Below, one piece after another: positions 1-5,200 of a stretch of DNA of 5,200 bases. A program made the position numbers and the translations under genes. Every line of letters starts with the position of its first letter. Position 1 is the first letter of the stretch. This DNA comes from Deltaproteobacteria bacterium (GTDB lineage: Bacteria > Desulfobacterota > Desulfobacteria > Desulfobacterales > JAFDCJ01), in assembly GCA_019310665.1 (NCBI GenBank), contig JAFDDW010000227.1:1-5200 (forward strand). Direction: 5' to 3'. The notes below the pieces were generated by a model. It saw only the letters and a list, made by a program, of their open reading frames with translations, searched no databases and was not told the DNA's origin.

Positions 1-2
1 CT

Positions 3-83
3 CAAGCGTCACCTGCCCGGTTGCAAGGCAACGTCAAAGTAAATCCTAAACCAGTTGAATCAGATGGTTTTACAAAACATTAA
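3..83 (+). CDS. Possible C-terminal tail of a gene entering from the left edge
   Basis: One forward frame is open from the window edge to a TAA at 81-83 and reads QASPARLQGNVKVNPKPVES followed by DGFTKH. The composition is protein-like, and the stop falls just before the AT-rich repeat starts at about 84. That would fit a gene whose 3' flank carries the repeat. With only 26 codons no family can be recognised. Two other forward frames also reach the edge but stop sooner, at 40-42 and 47-49, so this could be chance. If real, the gene converges on the pgpH-like gene. Confidence 0.25.
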   Translation, partial: QASPARLQGNVKVNPKPVESDGFTKH

Positions 84-340
84 AATCCCAAATCCCAAGC
101 ACCAAATTACAAATAAATCTCAAATCTCAATATCCAATGACCAAAACACTTACCGCAGTTGGACCGTATCGCTGCACAAACCTTTGTCCGCCGGGGATGA
201 TGCTATTTGGCACAAACGCTGGCGAGGCATGTGTTTGGAATTTTGAATTTGAATCATTGGGATTTGCCCTTCGACCTGGCTCAGGGTGGTGAGCTTGTCG
301 AACCGTTTGGAATTTGTGATTTGGTATTTGGAATTTATTA
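84..340. repeat. Nested inverted-repeat cluster, AT-rich arms
   Basis: This stretch has no credible gene. The left side has two blocks built from roughly 7-base units such as AAATCCC. Block A is about 91-115 and block B about 127-146. Both recur inverted on the right, as B' (about 230-266) and A' (306-336), giving the order A-B-core-B'-palindrome-A'. The reverse complement of A' reads CCAAATACCAAATCACAAAT, against CCAAGCACCAAATTACAAAT in A, or 17 of 20 matches. B and B' share CCAATGA. The 63-codon forward reading frame from 55 to 246 is mostly repeat-encoded and is not a gene. I recall such arms from intergenic regions of Desulfobacterota genomes. Whether they are mobile, or work as a transcription stop between converging genes, is not shown here. 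Confidence 0.6.
267..305. repeat. TTCGAC...GTCGAA palindromic repeat
   Basis: The left arm TTCGACCTGGCTCA (270-283) pairs with the right arm TGAGCTTGTCGAA (290-302) across a six-base spacer. The pairing is perfect except for a CTG/AA mismatch bulge in the middle of the left arm. It matches the widespread bacterial intergenic palindrome with consensus TTCGACAAGCTCA...TGAGCTTGTCGAA. It sits between the B' and A' arms of the larger repeat, so it appears inserted into that repeat or is a regular module of it. As RNA it would form a strong hairpin, but no T-run follows, so a classical intrinsic terminator is not supported. Confidence 0.6.
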
Positions 341-413
341 AACAGGTTAAATGATTAAGTTTCTTTTTTCTGTAATTTATATGACGTAACTCTGTTCCTT
401 TCAGGGCTTCGTG
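341..413. other. Gene-free spacer between repeat cluster and pgpH
   Basis: AT-rich sequence with no supported gene. The T-rich run at about 360-370 reads as A's on the pgpH coding strand, so it does not serve as the U-tract of a terminator for that gene. No ribosome binding site or start of a following leftward gene was found. Confidence 0.4.
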
Positions 414-530
414 TTAGGGTCGAAAGGCACGATAATCCCGGTCCTTTTCACCGACCGCGCCGATTCGCCAGCCGATCTTTTTGGGGGCGGGCTTTTTTCC
501 CTGCCACGGATAGCGGATGCGTGAATGATC
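414..530 (-). pseudogene. Displaced C-terminal end of pgpH in the +1 frame
   Basis: On the pgpH strand, the frame one base downstream of the annotated one reads DHSRIRYPWQGKK from 530 and stays open to a TAA at 416-414. PgpH-family proteins normally end with a helix followed by a motif like (I/F/Y)H.RI.YP, so this is the expected end of the protein out of frame. Between VDG (frame 0, ending at 529) and HSRIRYP (starting at 527), the family normally has about 27 residues, recalled as beginning like Q-x-D-E-C-x-L-T-L-K-D-L. That segment is not found in any frame. A deletion of roughly 80 bases (a length of 2 modulo 3) explains both the gap and the frame change. It may be a true mutation or an assembly error. 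Confidence 0.65.
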
Positions 531-2574
531 CGTCAACGATGCGCTTGACCAGAATGAGGCGGACCATTTTTTTAAATTTTTTACGGGTCGGGTCCTCCAG
601 AGAGCGGGAGGCGGCTTCTACGGCATCGGTGACCATTAATATTGCCGCTTCAACGCTTTGGGGTTTGGGACCCGGGTAGCGGAAATCTTCTACCTGAATC
701 GTACTTTTGGGGTAGGTTTTGGCGGCGACATTGTAAAAATATTCCATTAACTGACTGCCATGATGCTGTAAAATCAGATCCACCACGGCTTTCGGCAGGC
801 CCGCTTCCTGGCCGATTCTCATACCATGTCGTACGTGATTAACAATGATCCGGGCACTTTCACGTGGTTCGAGTACGTCATGGGGGTTTTCGCCATTAAA
901 CTGATTTTCGATAAAAAACTTGGGGTTCATCATTTTGCCGATGTCGTGGTAATAAGCACCGATTCGCAACAACAGTGTATCGGCTCCGATGACTTCGCCC
1001 ACCGACTGGGCCAGATAGGCCACTGTCATGCTATGCTGGTAGGTTCCCGGTGCTTTGGACAGAAGTTCCTTCATCAGTGGCCGATTGAGATCTATGTAGC
1101 GATTGAGTTTAAATGTCGATGCAGTGTCCCAACCGATTTCAAGCAGGGGCAGCAGCAAAAGGGCCAGGGGACCGGCTGCCAGGCCGCCGATAGCCGCCCA
1201 GGCAACCTCCAGTGTCAGGGCGGCATCGACTATTTCCACCAAGGCATGCATATTAATTGATTGCAGGGGTGCTATTTGATAGGCGACCGCCTGCCAGTCC
1301 AGGGTGAAGACGATGATGCCCAGCGTGTTGATAAAGCCGACTATCAATGAGGGAACAATAATTTGCGGACGTTTTCTCAGCCCTGAAGAAACCAGAACCG
1401 CCGCCAACCCACCGAAGGTAAAAAAGATCAGAATTTCATAAGTTGGTCCGGTAAACAGACTGGCCAGCATGGCGCCCACCAGGGTGGTGGCGGTGGCAAT
1501 TATTTTCCCGTGGTTTAAAAAGATGATCAGCATGGGCAGCAGGCAAAAGGGGAGCCCATAGATTGGAAAAGCAATAAAAACAAGGTAGCCTTTAAGAATT
1601 AAGACCGTCGTTATCAGCAGTGATAACAAAAAGCGGTAAGGCGGCTCATAGCGGAATCCGTTCACCAGAATTTTCGAAAGGAATAGATTATAAAACGCCA
1701 CCATAAACAGGATGGTGAAAATGATCCAGGGAATATCCCGGTATATACCGGCCATTATCTGCTTCTGATAGGCGTTCAGCAGCAATATGTCCTTTTCATT
1801 CAATATTTTTTGAAACGGTACCAGTACATCCCCCGGTTTGTACGAAACGATCCCGGAGGGAAACTCCTGGTTGATTTTGTCCAGGCGCCGCTCATTTTCT
1901 ATTTGATCATATTTGAGGTTCGGCTGCAGAGTTGTCATACAGACCTTAAGAACCGGATCCAGCACGCGTTTATCAACCTGCCAAAACAGTTGCCGGACTT
2001 TTTCCTCCATCAGATACCGGGCTTTTTCCAGGGCAATCAGGTCATCGACCGCATGAGTCACCGTACCTTCGGAATTTGGATTTTTAATTTTGATGGTATT
2101 TTTACCCGGGAGATGCTGGGTATCTTCCAGAATTTTGTTTTGCAGGATGGATTCCTCTATGGTGAGGATACCTTCCAATAGGTTGTTAAGATCACGGTAT
2201 TTGACAATATGGATAATATCGGTGGGAGAAAGCGTTACTCCGAAATCCGTTTGCAATTGTAACCTTAAACCCTCAACCCCTTTTTGATTTTTCTCCTGAA
2301 AAATGGTTACCGCCCTGCCAAATTCCTCAAATTTTTTCTTAGAAGCTTCAATTTTTGGTGGGATATAGCGGTATACGGGAACATACAGTGCAAAGGCCTT
2401 TTTACGGTTGACTTCCAGGGCTTCTTGTTGATTAAAACTGAAAGTTCGGCGAGACCGGATAGTAAGATAAATCGCCTTTTCCGGCTGGGGGGGCCAAAAA
2501 TAAAGGTAAATACCTTCTATATAGCAAGCCAAAATGGCTAAAGTAATAAGAATTATATTAAGAAGCAATCGCAT
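448..2574 (-). CDS. pgpH: PgpH-type 7TM-HD cyclic-di-AMP phosphodiesterase, C-terminus frameshifted
   Basis: Membrane-bound HD phosphohydrolase of the YqfF/PgpH family, whose characterised members hydrolyse cyclic-di-AMP to pApA. The 708-residue product has one N-terminal membrane segment (about 4-27) and a large extracytoplasmic domain (about 28-280, with the family-typical KKAFALYVPVYRY). Seven further membrane segments follow (about 282-481), then a cytoplasmic HD domain from about 500. Expected metal and catalytic residues are visible: H514 in APGTYQHSM, H543-D544 in YYHDIGK, H580 in VNHVRHG, H604-H605 in LQHHG, and D650 in VTDAVEAASRSL. The ATG is the only usable start, because upstream codons give no ATG, GTG or TTG before an in-frame TAA; its Shine-Dalgarno is weak. 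After VKRIVDG (residue 682) the protein leaves the family pattern and ends in a basic tail, while HSRIRYP lies in the +1 frame. It has its own promoter. The usual partner ybeY is not seen downstream. Family assignment is firm; activity with this C-terminus is uncertain. Confidence 0.93.
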   Translation of the reverse strand: MRLLLNIILITLAILACYIEGIYLYFWPPQPEKAIYLTIRSRRTFSFNQQEALEVNRKKAFALYVPVYRYIPPKIEASKKKFEEFGRAVTIFQEKNQKGVEGLRLQLQTDFGVTLSPTDIIHIVKYRDLNNLLEGILTIEESILQNKILEDTQHLPGKNTIKIKNPNSEGTVTHAVDDLIALEKARYLMEEKVRQLFWQVDKRVLDPVLKVCMTTLQPNLKYDQIENERRLDKINQEFPSGIVSYKPGDVLVPFQKILNEKDILLLNAYQKQIMAGIYRDIPWIIFTILFMVAFYNLFLSKILVNGFRYEPPYRFLLSLLITTVLILKGYLVFIAFPIYGLPFCLLPMLIIFLNHGKIIATATTLVGAMLASLFTGPTYEILIFFTFGGLAAVLVSSGLRKRPQIIVPSLIVGFINTLGIIVFTLDWQAVAYQIAPLQSINMHALVEIVDAALTLEVAWAAIGGLAAGPLALLLLPLLEIGWDTASTFKLNRYIDLNRPLMKELLSKAPGTYQHSMTVAYLAQSVGEVIGADTLLLRIGAYYHDIGKMMNPKFFIENQFNGENPHDVLEPRESARIIVNHVRHGMRIGQEAGLPKAVVDLILQHHGSQLMEYFYNVAAKTYPKSTIQVEDFRYPGPKPQSVEAAILMVTDAVEAASRSLEDPTRKKFKKMVRLILVKRIVDGSFTHPLSVAGKKARPQKDRLANRRGR

Positions 2575-2596
2575 TTTCGGTCGAACCTGTATCTTG

Positions 2597-2615
2597 CCGC
2601 ACGAACCGGGTGCGG
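2597..2615 (-). promoter_or_regulatory. Hairpin in the pgpH leader
   Basis: CCGCAC (2597-2602) and GTGCGG (2610-2615) form a perfect six-base-pair GC-rich stem with a seven-base loop. It lies about 23 bases upstream of the pgpH ATG and downstream of the predicted promoter, so it should be in the 5' untranslated RNA. No U-run follows, so it is not a clear attenuator. It could affect translation or RNA stability, or be incidental. Confidence 0.35.
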
Positions 2616-2632
2616 GTCGGTATTAAGCCTGT

Positions 2633-2661
2633 ATCATATAAGGGCCTATGTGCGGAGTCAA
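2633..2661 (-). promoter_or_regulatory. Sigma-70-type promoter for pgpH
   Basis: On the minus strand a -35 box TTGACT (2661-2656) is followed by exactly 17 bases and a -10 box TATGAT (2638-2633). Each differs from the housekeeping consensus by one base. Transcription would start near 2626 and leave a leader of about 50 bases before the ATG at 2574. An 8-base direct repeat, GATACAGG on this strand, overlaps the -10 box (2635-2628) and recurs near the start codon (2593-2586); its meaning is unknown. The promoter implies pgpH is transcribed on its own rather than from an upstream phoH gene. Confidence 0.6.
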
Positions 2662-2755
2662 TCAAATCTGTTTAAAAACACTTAAAGTTTTTGCTCATTC
2701 TTACCGAAAGACTTTATTGAAGGTGTATGAATCAATCGCGAAGATGCTTCCGGCA

Positions 2756-2775
2756 TGTAATAATCTGAAATTACA
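2756..2775. promoter_or_regulatory. Perfect dyad TGTAAT-N8-ATTACA, operator candidate
   Basis: TGTAAT (2756-2761) and ATTACA (2770-2775) are exact inverted copies with an eight-base spacer. The 20-base site ends 46 bases before the FHA gene's ATG. It overlaps a -10-like TACAAT (2772-2777), for which no good -35 box is visible. The size and symmetry suit a dimeric helix-turn-helix regulator that would block or tune transcription of the FHA gene. The AT-rich setting makes a chance dyad possible, and no regulator gene is in the window. Confidence 0.35.
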
Positions 2776-2808
2776 ATAAAAATTTAATTATTCATAGATA
2801 CCGGGGAA

Positions 2809-2814
2809 AGGGAG
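2809..2814 (+). promoter_or_regulatory. Ribosome binding site of the FHA gene
   Basis: AGGGAG lies seven bases before the ATG at 2822, a good Shine-Dalgarno match at normal spacing. It fixes this ATG as the start, over later in-frame methionines such as residue 9. Confidence 0.75.
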
Positions 2815-2821
2815 ATACAAA

Positions 2822-3469
2822 ATGTTCGGTAAGGCTCTCGGCCTGATGAAAAAGCAAAAAAAGACTGCCGATGAGAGCGCCGGGGCAGGCGGTAAAACCA
2901 GAACTCAATTGGGTGATATTTCCAAGATGCTGAATACGTCCGGAAGAATCGGTCTTCAGATGCTTCAGAAATTGGCCACTGTATACGATAAAGAGGGATT
3001 TGAACGCTTTATGCAACAGCCGGTGCTTGTGGGCTCCTCCATCCAGGCCGGCTCCCTATCCACTCAAAACCGCCATGCCAAAGAGGAATTAAATAAAACC
3101 GTCATTTTTGAAGTGGATACTGGTGAGGCCGTAGCCTCCGCATCGGATAGCCTGAGACATGCGATTTATCCGCTGGTGAAAAATGAATATGCCACCGGAC
3201 GCCTCGAGATCTTTAGCATCGGACGGGTTGACGGCAACGATATGATCATGCCCGATTATGCTATATCCAAACAGCACGCCTTTTTTGAAATTAAACGGGG
3301 GAATTATCTAATTCGAGACGGCGGATCGACCAACGGCACCAGGATTAACGGCAAGCGGCTGGATAAAAAACCGGCCCGGATCCGGGACAAAGATGTCGTG
3401 GCATTTGCCCGTTATGAGTTCACCTTTCTCTTTCCAGAGTCTCTTTATGATATGCTCAGGGGCGATTGA
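2822..3469 (+). CDS. FHA-domain protein with uncharacterised N-terminal half
   Basis: A 215-residue, probably cytoplasmic protein with no signal peptide or membrane segment. The C-terminal part (about 127-205) is a forkhead-associated domain, the fold that binds phosphothreonine peptides. Its signature residues are present in order: G134-R135 in SIGRVDGND, S149 and H152 in ISKQH, and S169-T-N171-G-T in GGSTNGTRINGK. So phosphopeptide binding should be intact. The first 20 or so residues are lysine-rich. Residues about 27-80 look helical (GDISKMLNTSGRIGLQMLQK onward) and match no family I recognise; residues 93-125 may form a small strand-containing linker. No kinase or phosphatase gene adjoins it, so the partner is unknown. 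It is divergent from pgpH and convergent with the oxidoreductase, hence probably monocistronic. The domain call is firm, the cellular role is not. Confidence 0.9.
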   Translation: MFGKALGLMKKQKKTADESAGAGGKTRTQLGDISKMLNTSGRIGLQMLQKLATVYDKEGFERFMQQPVLVGSSIQAGSLSTQNRHAKEELNKTVIFEVDTGEAVASASDSLRHAIYPLVKNEYATGRLEIFSIGRVDGNDMIMPDYAISKQHAFFEIKRGNYLIRDGGSTNGTRINGKRLDKKPARIRDKDVVAFARYEFTFLFPESLYDMLRGD

Positions 3470-3483
3470 AGCCCGAGAGTCGC
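3462..3483. terminator. Weak hairpin at the convergent gene junction
   Basis: GCGATT (3462-3467) can pair with AGTCGC (3478-3483), with one G-T wobble and a ten-base loop, overlapping the FHA stop codon. A short T-rich stretch (TGTTATTTGT) follows on the plus strand. The converging genes are separated by only 23 bases, so some stop signal is expected here, but this stem is short and the T-run is interrupted. Confidence 0.2.
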
Positions 3484-3492
3484 TGTTATTTG

Positions 3493-5200
3493 TCAACGCC
3501 GATCTAATGTTCGCCGGATCCGGCAGTTGATGCCCTTTAGATTGGGCGTACCGAACTCCCGGCCCAAATTTTCAGTTGACGTCAGGATGTTGAAATTGGA
3601 CCGGTCCCATCCGAAAAGCGCTTCCATTTTTTCTTCCGGAAACCACCACCCGTAAGCGGCATAAATCACCCGGGGATCCACTGCGTCGGTGAGATGGGCA
3701 AATTGGGTAATGCTTCCTGAAGGGGTTTCAATCACGATAGCGTCATTTTCATTGATCTCATATTCAGCGGCCGTTTCCGGATGGATCAGGACTTGAGGGT
3801 CCGGATGTTTGTTTCTCAGTTTTTCCAACCAGCGGTAGGAAGAATGCAGGTAATAGCGGCTTTTGGCGCTGGTCAATACGAGGGGATAGTCAGGTTCTTC
3901 CGGCTCCGGGTACCTGCTGAAGTCGGGCAGCGCAGCCACTTTTAATTTAGCGGCCTGGCTTAAAGACAGCTCGACTTTGCCGGTCGGTGTTTTAAAACCT
4001 TTATCCTCATATTTTTTAAATTGGTCATCGCCTTTCAGGTACCCCTTTTCGGCAAACTGGCTGAAACTTAAACCGGCCGGGGCGGTCAGGGCCTCAAGCA
4101 TATCTTCCCAGTTTTCATACCAGTATTCACCGGAAGTCATTGTTTTGCCAAGTTCGTTCAGGATCTTAATATCCGGCCAACATTGGGCAGGAGGTTCCAC
4201 TACTGCGGGTCGTGCCAGGATATATCCGTGACCCAGTCCGTAATGCCCGATATCGTTAAATTCGAAATGGGTAGCGGCCGGCAGGACAACATCGGCCAGG
4301 GCTGCCGTGGGGGTCATAAAAATTTCGGATACAGCTAGAAAATCGAGCTTCATCAAGGCATCGTAGGTTTGGCGACTATCCGCATAGGCGAGCACTGGAT
4401 TGGCGCACTGCACATAGGCAGCACCCACCGGATACGGAAGGCCTTCCAGCACTGCTTTTCTGAAAAAAGCCGGGGGAACCGTCATCAGCTTGGGGATGGT
4501 GTTGTGGTGGGCGTGGATCATTTCCTTACGCTTGGAGGGTATCAGGTCAGCGCGTACAAATTTGCCCAGGCTTAAAATGTCCGGCTCATTGGCCTGGATA
4601 TTACCGCCGGGAATATCCAGGTTGCCGCAGATGGCCATTAAACAGATCAATGCCCGGGCCGTATCAAAGCTATAAATATTTTGTTCGATGGGATTGCCCC
4701 AGGCAATGGCGGCTGGTTTGGCTCGGGCAAAGGCTTGGGCACTTTCCCTGATTTGATCGGCAGGCACCCAGGTTATTGGTGCCATTTTTTCTGGTGTAAA
4801 GGATTTTACATGGGCGGCCAACTCATCAAAGCCGTGGGTCCAGTTTTGTACAAACGCTTCGTCAAAACTGCTTTCAGCTATAATGACATTTAAAAACGCC
4901 AGGGCCAGGGCATTGTCGGTTCCCGGGCGGATTTGCAGCCAGTGTTTGGCTTTGCGGGCCAATTCCGTTCGCCTGGGATCGACCACCACCAGTTCGGTCC
5001 CCTGTTTAACCTGCTCCAGCAGTAGACTGCAAATCTGGCCTTCTTCGTTGGTACTGGGTGGGTTGCTGCCCCAGAGCAGGACCAGGTCGTTGCGATGATG
5101 AAAATCAGCGACCGGGTAAAACCCGCAGGTGTGAAGTCCGCTGATCTCGCGGGGCGCGTGGCAAACATCCTGAACCACGACCACGTTGGGTGATCCGAAT
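3493..5200 (-). CDS. Molybdopterin (bis-MGD) oxidoreductase, DMSO reductase family, N-terminus off window
   Basis: Catalytic subunit of a molybdenum or tungsten enzyme. The frame stays open to the right edge (FGSPN precedes the GTG at 5184), so that GTG is internal; an estimated 130 or so N-terminal residues, expected to hold any 4Fe-4S cluster and export signal, are missing. VCHAPREISGL (Cys codon 5163-5161) aligns with the position of the Sec/Cys metal ligand in formate dehydrogenases (VUHGPSVAGL), so a cysteine ligand is predicted. Typical landmarks follow: LLWGSNP, VVDPRRTELA, CGNLDIPGGN, CANPVLAYAD, and ALADVVLPAATHFE. A molybdopterin dinucleotide-binding domain runs from about 3885 to 3505, starting at LVLTSAKSRYYLHSS and ending NLKGINCRIRR. 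Tone and size resemble acetylene hydratase-like, thiosulfate/polysulfide reductase-like or formate dehydrogenase-like members; the substrate cannot be told. Electron-transfer partners, if any, would lie beyond the right edge. Confidence 0.92.
   Translation of the reverse strand, partial: FGSPNVVVVQDVCHAPREISGLHTCGFYPVADFHHRNDLVLLWGSNPPSTNEEGQICSLLLEQVKQGTELVVVDPRRTELARKAKHWLQIRPGTDNALALAFLNVIIAESSFDEAFVQNWTHGFDELAAHVKSFTPEKMAPITWVPADQIRESAQAFARAKPAAIAWGNPIEQNIYSFDTARALICLMAICGNLDIPGGNIQANEPDILSLGKFVRADLIPSKRKEMIHAHHNTIPKLMTVPPAFFRKAVLEGLPYPVGAAYVQCANPVLAYADSRQTYDALMKLDFLAVSEIFMTPTAALADVVLPAATHFEFNDIGHYGLGHGYILARPAVVEPPAQCWPDIKILNELGKTMTSGEYWYENWEDMLEALTAPAGLSFSQFAEKGYLKGDDQFKKYEDKGFKTPTGKVELSLSQAAKLKVAALPDFSRYPEPEEPDYPLVLTSAKSRYYLHSSYRWLEKLRNKHPDPQVLIHPETAAEYEINENDAIVIETPSGSITQFAHLTDAVDPRVIYAAYGWWFPEEKMEALFGWDRSNFNILTSTENLGREFGTPNLKGINCRIRRTLDRR

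Noticed and set aside
208..224. TGGCAC followed by CTGGC, considered as a sigma-54 promoter
   Set aside because: The -12 element TTGC is absent at the right spacing and no gene starts downstream in that direction.
55..246. A 63-codon forward reading frame
   Set aside because: Most of it is translated AT-rich repeat (NPKHQITNKSQ), with no ribosome binding site and no family resemblance; it spans the repeat arms and core.
490..500. A slippery-looking A6 tract (A AAA AAG in the +1 frame) near the pgpH end, considered as programmed frameshifting
   Set aside because: The tract lies downstream of the HSRIRYP coding segment, so slipping there could not restore that segment, and it would not explain the missing residues.
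826..1260. A 144-codon forward reading frame opposite pgpH
   Set aside because: It lies wholly antisense to the conserved HD and membrane region of pgpH, and its translation resembles no known protein.
1810..2181. A 123-codon forward reading frame opposite pgpH
   Set aside because: Antisense shadow of the extracytoplasmic domain of pgpH; no start signal or recognisable motif.
3513..3524. Perfect palindrome GCCGGATCCGGC
   Set aside because: It lies inside the conserved C-terminal codons of the oxidoreductase (CRIRR) and is explained by coding sequence; no T-run follows.
4890..5168. A 92-codon reverse reading frame overlapping the oxidoreductase
   Set aside because: It is an alternate-frame shadow of the conserved molybdopterin domain, with an arginine- and tryptophan-rich translation.

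Overview
The window looks like chromosome from an anaerobic, Gram-negative bacterium of the Desulfobacterota (former Deltaproteobacteria) type. This is inferred from three things: an HD-domain membrane protein of the PgpH family, a Cys-type molybdopterin oxidoreductase of the kind common in sulfate reducers and their relatives, and an intergenic repeat style (AT-rich 'CCAAATTACAAAT' arms plus a TTCGAC...GTCGAA palindrome) that I associate with these genomes. No rRNA, tRNA, CRISPR array, transposase or phage gene is visible. I cannot assign a genus.

Layout from left to right. Positions 1-83 may hold the last 26 codons of a rightward gene that enters from the left edge. Positions 84-340 are a non-coding nested inverted-repeat cluster. 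A leftward pgpH-like gene (448-2574) encodes a membrane cyclic-di-AMP phosphodiesterase. Its catalytic residues are intact, but its end is abnormal: the conserved C-terminal 'HSRIRYP' segment is present in a different reading frame (414-530), as if about 80 bases had been lost out of frame. A divergent intergenic region (2575-2821) carries a near-consensus promoter for pgpH, a leader hairpin, and a perfect TGTAAT-N8-ATTACA dyad in front of the next gene. A rightward FHA-domain protein (2822-3469) follows. It converges, with a gap of only 23 bases, on a leftward molybdopterin oxidoreductase (3493-5200) whose N-terminal iron-sulfur part lies beyond the right edge.

The three main genes do not form one operon and no joint pathway is evident. 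pgpH would act in second-messenger (c-di-AMP) turnover at the inner membrane, the FHA protein in phosphothreonine-dependent protein binding, and the oxidoreductase in anaerobic redox metabolism. I found no convincing new multi-gene system. The observations most worth checking are the displaced pgpH C-terminus, the nested repeat beside it, and the operator-like dyad before the FHA gene.
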